Below, in pieces: positions 17,545 to 26,550 of a stretch of 64,000 nt of DNA. The DNA comes from CAVWCQ01 sp963753545. Its GTDB lineage: Bacteria; Chloroflexota; Anaerolineae; Aggregatilineales; Aggregatilineaceae. The DNA is taken from the NCBI GenBank assembly GCA_963753545.1, contig CAVWCQ010000008.1:1612001-1676000 (forward strand), read 5' to 3'. Within the stretch, counting starts at the first letter, position 1. Every line of letters begins with the position of its first letter. The notes under the pieces are model-generated. The model did not search any database and was not told where the DNA came from. It saw nothing but the letters and a program-made list of their open reading frames with translations. A program made the translations under genes and the position numbers.

Positions 17545-20500
17545 TTATCGCCTTGCCAGCTTTATGCGCAGAACCAGTCCGCTTGCCAGGAACAAAGCCG
17601 CACCAAGTACGATCCACCACAGGGAGAAGGGGTTGTCCGCCTGTGTCTTGGGCGCGTAGCCAGTATTCGGCAGAGATGTTGCTACGGGAACCTGCCCGGT
17701 AGCCACGCGAGTCGCCGTGCTGCCATCGCCGCCCGTGCCAGTCAGAGTCGCGTCGTTGCTCAGTGTGCCGCTCGCCGGACTCTCCAACACGGTTGTATTG
17801 ACGCGCATTTCAACCGATTCGCCCGGATTAAGGGTTGGGATGGTGAACGTTACGATCTGCCCGCTGATCGTGAAGGTTCCGCGATCCGTTTCGACGCTGT
17901 CGATCCGCAGTTCGGGGCGTACCGTGTCCACAACCTGGATAGCCGTACCCGCTCCGCTGCCCTGGTTGGTGGCAGTGATAAACCACGTCAGGCGCTCGCC
18001 GGGCAGTCCAATCTGATTTTCCGCGAGACGCCCAATCTTGCTCAGGGCCGGGTCGAATATGCCGATGCTGGGTGTGCCCGCGGCGGGTGTCGCCTGCTGA
18101 ACAACCGTCCCCAGTGCCAGCCCGATTAACACCGGGTCATGATCAGAGGCGCGGTAAGCGTCTGGCGCGTAGAAGGATGTTTGCTGCCCGGCTGACTTAA
18201 ATTCAGTGTTGTAATCCAGCGCGCTCGGTTCGTCGGCATTGATGTGCCAATCGACCACGCCCGTGATCTGCGTGGAAAGGGACGCGGTTGCCAATGCCTG
18301 ATCCAGGTAGCCAGCCTGCCCGTCGAACACATAGGAATAGGCGTTCACGCCGCCAAAGGCCGCCGATTCATCCACGAAGCCGCCGCCGATCAGGTCCAGG
18401 CGGATCGGGTCCTCCTGAGCATAGGAGTTGAAGTCACCGATGAGCAGCACATCAGGATCGCCGCTGGTCGGGATGACTGTGCTGTTGACGAAGGACAGCA
18501 GACGCTGGGCCTGCTGGCGGCGCCGGTCATTGTAGCAGCTCTGCCCGTCGTGCTGGTCAGCATCCAGGCCGACTGCTGCCGCGTCGCAGCCCTTCGATTT
18601 GAGGTGGTTGACGACAACGGTAAACATCTCACCCGTGCTGTTCTGGCGGAAGGTCTGGGCCAGCGGCGGGCGGTTGTTAATCGCGTTGGTGTCCGTCAAA
18701 AACGTTCCGACGGGCGTAACTACAGCGGGTTTGTAGATCAGCGCCACGCGGATCGCGTCGCCGCCCAGGACGCCCGTATTGATGTAGGCATAGGTTCCCG
18801 CGCCTGTGGCTGTATTCAGGCGGTTCACCAGATCCCTGAATCGTTGCTGTTCCGTTGTTTTCCAGTTCCATCAGGCCCACAATATCCGCGTTCAAGCCAG
18901 ACAACGCCGCTATGGTCTTTTGATTCTGGCGGGTGAACTCAAGGGCACTGTCTGCGCCGCGACACTCACTATTATTATTAGTGGCAGGGAAGCAGACTGA
19001 ACTTGCCTGATCGATGGTCGTGAAGTAATTCAACACATTGAAGCTGGCGACCTTGAGCGTTCCGCCCACCGGCGGGGCCGCCGTCGGGCGGGGATTCGAT
19101 GGGCTAAAACTCACAGGCTGCGTGGGCTGGACGCGGTAGCTGCCAAAGTGTGAATCCAGAATTCCGGTGAGATTAGTCACTGTGTACCCGCTGCGCAGCG
19201 TATTTGAAGCAGACAGTGCTGGGGCAGGGTATATCTCCGGGTCCGGGTTTTCCTGCTGGCTGGCGTCATCCAGAAAAATGGTACTGCGCCCAAACAGATC
19301 GAGGAAGGATGTGTAGCCGCCAGCATTGGGTGGATTGAGATGGGTGAACTGATACTGCCGCCCATTCCCCAGAAGGACCTGACCATAGCGCCCCAGTTGG
19401 TAGTTTTCCGTGACGGTTAGAGAAGCAGGGAACCGGACCAGCATGCCCTCATACCGTTCCCAATCGACAACGGGCAGCGACACATCCGTAGGTGCCGTGG
19501 TGATGGGTGCTGTCGGGCATAATTCGATATTTGAGGCGTTCGAGACTGCGATCTCAGTCAGATTCGAATATTCCTGCACCGTGCCTGACACGCGCACGGT
19601 CTGCCCCACGCTGACCGCAGCAGGTGCGCCGGATTCGTAGACAAAAATGCCTTCCGACGTTGCTGGATCGGCATCCATATCGCCGCTTTCTTCCTGGACA
19701 AAGAATCCGCTGAACTGCGGGTTTGCCCCCTGGAAGTCTCCAACCACAACGCCCTGAATGATGCGTCCACCTGTCAGCGCCGCTGCTGGGCCGCTTCCCT
19801 GAATGTCGTGGATACGATCAACCGTTCCGGGACCGCCGCAGGGTGGCGAGGCAGTGGTGAATGTGAAGGCGTAATCAGCGGTCATATTCGTTGGTGTGCC
19901 GTCCTGATCCCTTACATTTGCGGCGATTACCGTTACTGTGCACGACTCCACCATCGCGAAATCCGCGTCTGGGTTCAAGGTAAAGGTGGCTGGACCGCCG
20001 CTCAGGACCAACGTGTGAACACCGCTGGATGCACAGGTAATCGAGAATGCATCTGCGCCTGCTGTCACCGCTTCACTGAAGTAGACGGTGATATCCGCGC
20101 CCACGGCAATGTTAGCAGCGCTTGCGGTAGGACTGGTCGATGCGACCGCTGGAGCGATATCGGAACACCCGGTAGAGGTGTGAGCGCCGAGCCCAGCCAA
20201 ACGTGTCCTGAGCGATATCCATCCCACTGCGTGGCAGGAACAAAGGCGTCGTTTCCATAGAGGTCGCCTGAACAAATGGCTTGTATTCCGCCGCAGGGTG
20301 TTATCGGCGGTTGATTGCAGTCCGCTGCCCCATTCGAACCGGGATCAACACCAATCTGCCCGATGACATCGATGATGGCTCCGCCTTTGAGAAGGGCGAC
20401 CGCGTCATCGCCGTTAAACCAATTTGTTGAAGCATCGATTTGATCGGCTAGCCCACGTATCGTAACGTTTGCTGACGAGTTAGTCACCACAAATACATCA

Positions 20501-20810
20501 CCAGCGGCGACTGTGCCCGCCAGATTAACGGTCCTCCCAGCAGTGCCCGCACCATTAAAATACATGGCTACGGAATAACCTGTCAGGCTGACAGATGTTC
20601 CTGTCCCGTTATAAATTTCGAGCGCTTTGTTAAACGAGGAGCCTTCTATGTATTCAGAGAAAAATAGTTCGGATGCCTGAGCCTTTGCCACGTGCATCGG
20701 CTCGGCATGCAGCGCCCAGGGATGATTCCCAGAACAAGCGCCACAATAAAAAAGGCGCGAAAGAACGGCAGCACCGTTCGCGCCAGAAGCGAAGTGTGTT
20801 TCGATTGCAT
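17545..20810 (-). CDS. ExeM/NucH-like extracellular nuclease with LPNTG tail (frameshifted)
   Basis: About 1085 codons from ATG 20810 (AGGGGGA upstream), with frame changes near 20690, 20205 and 18836. Order: signal peptide (FFRAFFIVALVLGIIPG); lamin-tail-like domain (LFFSEYIEGSSFNKALEIYN); a Big_5/SbsA-type Ig-like domain (STSPTASAANIAVGADITVY); an OB-fold region (IQGVVVGDFQG); an endonuclease/exonuclease/phosphatase domain with VGLMELENNG, VVVNHLKSKG, LIGDFNSY and ASDHDPVLIG; a DUF11-like beta domain; and a C-terminal LPNTG, hydrophobic helix and KLARR. The last part is a sortase-type sorting signal, so the nuclease is probably cell-surface attached. Likely role is degrading extracellular DNA for nutrients or biofilm turnover. 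Confidence 0.85.
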
Positions 20811-20968
20811 GAACAAATCCCCCTCAGGATTGCGCAGGCGGCAAAAACTATTGGGTCCAATCATACTCTGAGACAGGGAGCGGGGCAATAAGGATTGGAC
20901 AGAATGGACGATTCTGGTCCACAATTCAGAAGTGTTATCTTTATCCATCTGCCCGGAGAATCAAACGT

Positions 20969-21533
20969 ATGGCCCAACAACCCGCCCCATCCCTCTGGAG
21001 CCGTTTGCCTTCCATCGTCTGGATCGCCATTTTTGTCGGGGGAATTATTGGCCTGATCGGCGGCATCATCGGGCTGTTCTGGCTGCTCTCGAATGTCGAA
21101 GGGGCGGCCTCTATCATCATGTTACTCGCCGCCTGGGGAACCATTCGCGTCGGGAGTTCCATCGATGCGATGCCATCCAAAGGCCAGAGTTTTATGGTCG
21201 CCATCGGCATCAGCTTTTTCGCCCTGATGGGGCATTGCCATCGACCAGCCGGGGAACTATTTGTATAACCGGCCTATGGAATGGTTTTTCTGCCCGGAAG
21301 GGACACAGCTTGAGCGCGGCATTCAGGTGACTAATCCGCTGCCGGGGCGCACGGATGTCACCCAGGAATTCACCTGTGTGAATCCCGACAGCAAACAGCC
21401 CGTCAAAGGGATATCGACGGGCAGGGTGATACTCGTCCGCTTTGTTGAATATATTCTGATCGGCTATCTCCTGGTCTGGATCAACCGCCTCTATATGCGG
21501 CTGCGCCGTGCCCGAAGAACTGAGCCAGCCTAA
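20969..21533 (+). CDS. Small integral membrane protein (frameshifted)
   Basis: About 187 codons with one frame change near 21232, where removing one G from a GGGG run restores LMGIAIDQPGNYLYN. It has three N-terminal hydrophobic segments (IVWIAIFVGGIIGLIGGIIG, SIIMLLAAWGTI, FMVAIGISFFALMG), an extracytoplasmic part with two cysteines (WFFCPEG and EFTCVN), and a final membrane helix before RRARR. I do not recognise the family. It converges with the next minus-strand gene, overlapping by 4 bases. Confidence 0.7.
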
Positions 21534-21973
21534 TCCGGATCGATCAGTTGACTCCAGTCGATTCCGGCTGTAATCCCTGGCGCGATGACTTCAAGGTGCG
21601 CCAGGGCGTCTTCCGGCGTGAACCAGAATTCCTCTTTTACGAACCGATGTTTATCGTGTTCCGAATATTTCGAAAACAGGTTGACGAAATGCTTCGTGTA
21701 GAGGGTCCCTTCCTGGAGAGAACTGCTGCCCGAAAACGCTGAACTGCCGCCCCACACCGGATGCCGGGTCATTTCTCCCAGGCGGCGCAGCGTCTCGACA
21801 TTCGTGATACACCCCTGGCGCAGATCGGAAATGAAATAGACGAGCTTGTCGGTGTGGTCTAAGATGTATAGTAAATCGGCCAGGAAATTCGGTTCTGTTT
21901 CGGGCGAGGAAGGTTCGTTATACCAGCGAATGAACCACAACACATCAGACACCCGCGTGATCTGATAGTCCAT
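21530..21973 (-). CDS. Hypothetical protein downstream of PBP
   Basis: 147-residue soluble protein from ATG 21973, which overlaps the end of the PBP reading frame by 29 bases and so is likely co-translated with it. It begins MDYQITRVSDVLWFIRWYNE and has an alternating helix/strand pattern (ADLLYILDHTDKLVYFISDL) compatible with a STAS-like or SEC14-like fold, but no diagnostic motif is visible. Function unknown. Confidence 0.65.
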   Translation of the reverse strand: MDYQITRVSDVLWFIRWYNEPSSPETEPNFLADLLYILDHTDKLVYFISDLRQGCITNVETLRRLGEMTRHPVWGGSSAFSGSSSLQEGTLYTKHFVNLFSKYSEHDKHRFVKEEFWFTPEDALAHLEVIAPGITAGIDWSQLIDPD

Positions 21974-23513
21974 GAAGAACACTCCAGTGCAGCCGTGAGG
22001 AATCCCGCGCAGTAAAAACACCCTGAATTCCATTATACGGGAAATTTCGAGTTACGGTCTGCTGGATTCCGGCGGCGAGTGCTGCCCCTGCCACATCGGC
22101 TGCCGCGCCGGGATCGGACTCGTTTTCCAGCACGACCACGACGGCGACCGCGTTGGAAGCGTCCTCGCCGGGCGCTTTGGCGAATCCAATAAACCAGGCG
22201 TAGGGGGTTGCCTGGGAGGCTGGCCCGCCATAGGCGATGGCGCAGTGCCCATAGAGCACCAGATTGTCCTGCGCTGCCCGGCGCACGCAGGGGCTGATTT
22301 CCGCTGCCTGGCGCATGGCGTTTTGCAGCACCTGTGCAATATCCGTCCGCAGCAGGGCAGGCTGCACGGATTCATCCTCAAGCGGCTGCCAGCCGTGTTC
22401 ACCGGGGGCGCGCACTGAGTCGGCCAGATGGAGCGGCACGGCATTTCCGCCGTTGGCGACAGCCGCGACGATCTCCATCATTTGCAGCGGCGTGACGGTC
22501 AGGTGATCCTGCCCGGTGGCGACAGCCGCGAGTTTGTCGGCTGGCATGGTATTGGTCAGCGGTTCGGGCCGTTCCCCCGCGATGGTCTCAAAATGGGCCA
22601 GCCGGGGTGGATCCAGCAAGCCAAGCACGCCGAACCGTTCCAACAGGGTGTCGGGAGCGATAAGGGAGCCGAGCGCGTCCACAAACGGTTGGGGACAGCC
22701 GTAGATATAGGCCTCCAACAGGGTGAGCGTGCCTTCCGGCGTGCCATCGAGACAACTGAGTGCGAGGCTGTTGACCTGGACCGGATTTTGCGCGTCCGGC
22801 GCTTCTTGATCCAATACGCCCGGCGCGGTTGTAGTCAGGTCCGGGTATGTGGAGAGGATCGCCGCCAGCATGATCGTTTGCAGCGCGCCGCCCGGTTGGT
22901 ACAGGCCCGCCATTGCTCTGTTGAGCAGGGGAGTTTGGGTTTTGTTGGCGCGCAGCCATTTCCAGGCGCGGCTGACATTGTTCGGGTTGTAGCTGGGGCG
23001 GCTGACCATTGCCAGAATGCGCCCCGATGGAACCTCCGCCACAATCACCGCGCCGCGTGCCTGTCCCATCGCCTCTGTTGCCGCACTCTGCACATCCAGG
23101 TCCAGCGTCGAACGCACATCGCCGCCTCTGGCGGTACGGTGCAGCGCTCGATCCGTGAATATCTGCCAGTCGGTGCGGAAGGCATCGCCGCGCAGTTCGG
23201 CATCAAAAGCACCTTCCAGCCCGGCTGTGCCATAGCGGAAACTGTAGTAGCCTACCGCTCCCACCGTTTCGGGATAGGGATAGATGCGCTGTGTCGCGCC
23301 AGAGTCCGATACGCTGCTGTAGGCCAGCCCGACACCGTTTCGATCAAAAATCGTGCCGCGCTGGATGCGCTGCTCCTGGATGATCCGCCGCAGATTGTCG
23401 GGCCGGGCCAGCATGCTGTCTGCCTGGATCACCGCCCAGTAGGTTGAACTGAGCGCGATCAGCAGGAACACCGCCAGGATCACCAGGGTGACGCGGTTGA
23501 GTTCTTTGGTCAC
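21945..23513 (-). CDS. Penicillin-binding protein with all catalytic motifs lost
   Basis: 522-residue class B PBP-like protein next to ftsW/rodA. It keeps an N-terminal membrane helix (LVILAVFLLIALSSTYW), the dimerisation segment (RGTIFDRNG), GAVIVAEVPSGRILAMVSRPSYNPN, and the late TGQDHLTVTPLQMMEI and YAWFIGFA blocks. The transpeptidase residues are gone: SxxK reads G209-A-L-Q212 (LYQPGGALQTI), SxN reads G272-C-P274, and KTG reads Y428-G-G430. These lie in uninterrupted frame, so they are not indel artefacts. It starts at GTG 23513, overlapping the ftsW stop by four bases (GTGA). An allosteric partner that activates the SEDS glycosyltransferase without cross-linking is inferred. Confidence 0.9.
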   Translation of the reverse strand: MTKELNRVTLVILAVFLLIALSSTYWAVIQADSMLARPDNLRRIIQEQRIQRGTIFDRNGVGLAYSSVSDSGATQRIYPYPETVGAVGYYSFRYGTAGLEGAFDAELRGDAFRTDWQIFTDRALHRTARGGDVRSTLDLDVQSAATEAMGQARGAVIVAEVPSGRILAMVSRPSYNPNNVSRAWKWLRANKTQTPLLNRAMAGLYQPGGALQTIMLAAILSTYPDLTTTAPGVLDQEAPDAQNPVQVNSLALSCLDGTPEGTLTLLEAYIYGCPQPFVDALGSLIAPDTLLERFGVLGLLDPPRLAHFETIAGERPEPLTNTMPADKLAAVATGQDHLTVTPLQMMEIVAAVANGGNAVPLHLADSVRAPGEHGWQPLEDESVQPALLRTDIAQVLQNAMRQAAEISPCVRRAAQDNLVLYGHCAIAYGGPASQATPYAWFIGFAKAPGEDASNAVAVVVVLENESDPGAAADVAGAALAAGIQQTVTRNFPYNGIQGVFTARDSSRLHWSVLHGLSDHAGV

Positions 23514-24835
23514 GATTCCCCCTGGCTGAGCACGAGCAGCAGTCCGACGATGGCGAAACTGGTCAGCAGCGAACTGCCCCCGTAGCTGACAAAGGGCAGG
23601 GTGACTCCTGTCAGCGGCAGCAGTTTGAGCACGCCGCCCATGATCAGAATGCTCTGCACAGCCAGCGACAGGCTCAGCCCGGCAGCCAGCAGCACACGGA
23701 ACGGCTGGCGGCTTAAGGCTGCGATTCGCATCCCGCGCACGACCAGGACCGCCAACACCGACATCACCGCCAGCAGGCCGATGAGGCCCCACTCTTCGCC
23801 AATGGCCGCAAAGACAAAATCGGAGTGAACGACAGGCACAATGGTCGGCCTGCCCTGTCCAATTCCCTGCCCGATCAGACCGCCGTCGGCAATCGCCATC
23901 AGACTCTGGACAAGCTGGTAGGCGTCGGAATCGGCGGTAGGCCAGGGATTCCACCAGATATTGACGCGCAGGGCGACCACACTAAACAGGTTGTAGGCCA
24001 CGACTCCGGCGATCAGCAGCAGCCCCAGGCCGCCCAGCAGCAGCATCGCCTGCCCGCTGGCGAGATAGAGCAGGACCATGAACACGACAAAAAAGAGCGT
24101 TGCCGTGCCCAGGTCACGCTGCCAGACCAGGACAACCACACAGACACCCCACATCAGCATCACCGGGGCCAGAAACGCCAGCGACGGCACGCGCCAGAAC
24201 CCGACGCGCATGGTCTCAAGGTGCATGTAACGCCCGTGATCGGCAAAATAACTCGCCAGGAAAGCGACCAGCAGAATCTTGAGCAGTTCGGACGGCTGAT
24301 AATAGACATGGCCCAGCCCCAGCCACAGCCAGAGGCGCGGCCCGCCCCCCGATGGATTCTGTCCGATGAGGATCGTGATCACCAGCAGGGCCAGCCCGCC
24401 GATCAGCCACGTGTAGCGGTAGCGGCGCAGCCAGCGCAGGTCGCGGGGGAGGGTGGTCAGGATCAGCAGCGCGACCAGCCCCACGATCATCCACAGCGTT
24501 TGCCGCACGGTGTAGGATGGGACCAGCCGCGCGATCAGGTTGAGACCCCAGCCGGTCAGGAACATCGCCAGGGGAAAAAGCAGTGGGTCGCGCCGGGGCA
24601 GGCGGCGGTTTAAGACGATATGCCCGCTGATGGCGCAGACTGCCCACACGCCCACCGGGATCAGCGCCGCCCAGACCCGATCCAGGGCGAGAGACAGCGC
24701 GATCCCGTTGACCAGAATAAAAATCCCGGCCAGCACCAGCAGCCGCCGTTCGAGTGCGCCGCTGGATGCTGTGCGCTGTTCCGCGTCGAGTTCGCCCGGC
24801 GTCAAGGTCGGGACGGTGAGCGGCGTATGCTCCAC
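23510..24835 (-). CDS. FtsW/RodA/SpoVE-family peptidoglycan glycosyltransferase
   Basis: 441-residue SEDS polymerase that joins lipid II into glycan strands. About ten membrane helices are visible. Family motifs include GGGPRLWLWLGLGHVYYQPSE, the QPSELLK segment, VWQRDLGTATLFF carrying the conserved catalytic-region Asp, GQGIGQGRPTIVPVVHSDFVFAAIGEE, and the terminal GVTLPFVSYGGSSLL. All key residues appear intact, in contrast to its coupled PBP. Which cell-cycle role (division or elongation) it has cannot be told here. It starts five bases after the mtnP stop. Confidence 0.93.
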   Translation of the reverse strand: MEHTPLTVPTLTPGELDAEQRTASSGALERRLLVLAGIFILVNGIALSLALDRVWAALIPVGVWAVCAISGHIVLNRRLPRRDPLLFPLAMFLTGWGLNLIARLVPSYTVRQTLWMIVGLVALLILTTLPRDLRWLRRYRYTWLIGGLALLVITILIGQNPSGGGPRLWLWLGLGHVYYQPSELLKILLVAFLASYFADHGRYMHLETMRVGFWRVPSLAFLAPVMLMWGVCVVVLVWQRDLGTATLFFVVFMVLLYLASGQAMLLLGGLGLLLIAGVVAYNLFSVVALRVNIWWNPWPTADSDAYQLVQSLMAIADGGLIGQGIGQGRPTIVPVVHSDFVFAAIGEEWGLIGLLAVMSVLAVLVVRGMRIAALSRQPFRVLLAAGLSLSLAVQSILIMGGVLKLLPLTGVTLPFVSYGGSSLLTSFAIVGLLLVLSQGES

Positions 24836-24839
24836 AGGA

Positions 24840-25715
24840 CTATTTGCCCTCGTAATATTTCCCCACGATGGGCCAGAGGCGGTTCATGGTCTCGTTGGGG
24901 ATGCGCTTCGGATCGGTGATCAGCGCCGTTTGCAGCGCGTGCTGGCACGGGCAGTCGATCTCCATCTCAGCCAGCCGCCGCACGACTCCAGCCAGCGCTT
25001 GCTGGGCCAGCCGCAGATTGGCATGCAGGGTCTGCATCACCAGTTCCACCGATACATCCGCCTCGGACTCGTGCCACACATCGTAATCGGTCACGTGGGC
25101 CATCGCGGCGTAACTCATTTCGGCTTCGCGGGCCAGGAATGCCTCCGGCGCAGCCGTCATGCCGATGATATCCAAGCCCCACTGGCGGTACAGGGCGCTT
25201 TCGGCGCGAGTGCTGAAGCGCGGCCCTTCAACCGTGATCAGTTTTCCGCCCGCGTGAATCGAGCCGCCTGCCTCGCGCAGTGCCTCGACCAGCACGGCGC
25301 TGAGTTCCGCGCAGAAGGGGTCGGCGGCGGAGATATGGGCAACCAACCCGCTCCCGAAAAAGGTCCGGCCCCGCTCGTCCCGCGTTTGATCGACCAGTTG
25401 ATCGGGAACCACGACATGTCCGGGCGCGAAGTCTTCCCGCAGCGATCCGCACGCGCTGACGCTGATCACCTGGGTGACGCCCAGCGTCTTTAACGCATAA
25501 ATATTCGCCCGGTAGGGTACTTCGGAGGGCGTCAGGACGTGCCCGCGGCCATGCCGGGGGATAAATGCCACGCGCTGCCCGGCCAGCGTTCCAATCAGTA
25601 CCGCGTCGCTCGGATGTCCGAACGGCGTATTGATCCGGTGTTCCTGCACATCGGTCAGCTCTGGCATGTTATACAGCCCCGACCCGCCGATCACACCAAT
25701 GCGCACAGACTCCAT
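24840..25715 (-). CDS. mtnP: S-methyl-5'-thioadenosine phosphorylase
   Basis: 291-residue PNP-family enzyme that splits methylthioadenosine into methylthioribose-1-phosphate and adenine in methionine salvage. Evidence: IGVIGGSGLY at the N-terminus, PRHGRGHVLTPSEVPYRANI, ISVSACGSLREDFAPGH, the substrate segment ITVEGPRFSTRAES and GMTAAPEAFLAREAEM, then TDYDVWHE. The MTA-type substrate loop is favoured over guanosine/inosine PNP by overall pattern. It lies between the Zn-finger membrane protein gene and ftsW in one orientation with tiny gaps, so co-transcription is likely. Confidence 0.92.
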   Translation of the reverse strand: MESVRIGVIGGSGLYNMPELTDVQEHRINTPFGHPSDAVLIGTLAGQRVAFIPRHGRGHVLTPSEVPYRANIYALKTLGVTQVISVSACGSLREDFAPGHVVVPDQLVDQTRDERGRTFFGSGLVAHISAADPFCAELSAVLVEALREAGGSIHAGGKLITVEGPRFSTRAESALYRQWGLDIIGMTAAPEAFLAREAEMSYAAMAHVTDYDVWHESEADVSVELVMQTLHANLRLAQQALAGVVRRLAEMEIDCPCQHALQTALITDPKRIPNETMNRLWPIVGKYYEGK

Positions 25716-25760
25716 GTGTGGCTTATCTCCTTCAGCATGAAAAAGTGTATTGAGACGAGT

Positions 25761-26456
25761 TTAGCGCGGAACTGAGGCGCTCCCAAACGTTGCTGTCGGG
25801 TCGACGGCGGCAGAATCGCTCTCTGCGGGCGTTGTGGTGATGTCCGTGGGCTCGGTGGGCGTGGGCGATGGGTAAATCTGGATCGGCGTGCCGCCCGGAT
25901 TCAGGCCCCAGTTTTGCAGATTGAACGTTAAAAAGCGGGGACTCATCGAAAAGGCGAGGCAGCCGACGACAACGGCTACCGCGCCGACGGAAGCCAGCAG
26001 CCCGACCAGCCCGAGTTTGCGCGTCCGGCCTGGATCGTGGGCATGGCGCGATGTGAGCAGCGCCGTCAGCGAGACGAGAAAGCCAATAACCGGCAGGCAG
26101 TAGAACGCGCCGCAGCACATCGTTACCGACAGCACGCTGAACAGCATGCCAACCAGGGCCATCAGGTCCGTCGAGTTGCCATGATAGAGCGATGGATCGT
26201 CCGCGAAGGTAACGCCGCGCTTGGCCTTGCCGACCGCGCCCGCCTGCGCCCCGACCAGATGCTCGGCATACGCGCCCGGCTCCTCGACTTGCAGCCCCAA
26301 CTGCCGCGCCTGTTCGCCATGTTCCGAGCACAACCGCTGCCCGTCCTCGGTATAGTACAGGCAGTACGCACACAGCGGCTTGCCGCACACTTCACATTTT
26401 TCCAGCGCGATGCGGCCTGGGTGATTGACGCAGTTTTGCGCGTTCCAACTGCTCAT
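25761..26456 (-). CDS. B-box-type zinc-finger membrane protein
   Basis: 231-residue protein from ATG 26456 (GGAGA upstream). The N-terminus holds a B-box-like zinc site: CVNHPGRIALEKCEVCGKPLC, YCLYY and LCSEHG. Two membrane regions follow (LMALVGMLFSVLSVTMCCGAFYCLPVIGF and VGLLASVGAVAVVVGCLAF), then a Pro/Thr/Ser-rich tail that is probably outside the cell (PSPTPTEPTDITTTP). This layout is frequent in Chloroflexi and actinobacteria and has no assigned function. It is 45 bases upstream of mtnP. Confidence 0.75.
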   Translation of the reverse strand: MSSWNAQNCVNHPGRIALEKCEVCGKPLCAYCLYYTEDGQRLCSEHGEQARQLGLQVEEPGAYAEHLVGAQAGAVGKAKRGVTFADDPSLYHGNSTDLMALVGMLFSVLSVTMCCGAFYCLPVIGFLVSLTALLTSRHAHDPGRTRKLGLVGLLASVGAVAVVVGCLAFSMSPRFLTFNLQNWGLNPGGTPIQIYPSPTPTEPTDITTTPAESDSAAVDPTATFGSASVPR

Positions 26457-26550
26457 GAACAATTCTCCACGGGTCAAACAATACGGGCGACACGTTGATG
26501 TCGCCCGTCAGTGTAGCACATCCTGCCCACATGCGCAGTGTACGCTAGGC

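Noticed and set aside
22428..23447. 339-codon plus-strand frame antisense to the PBP
   Set aside because: Low-complexity basic translation and full overlap with a well-supported gene.
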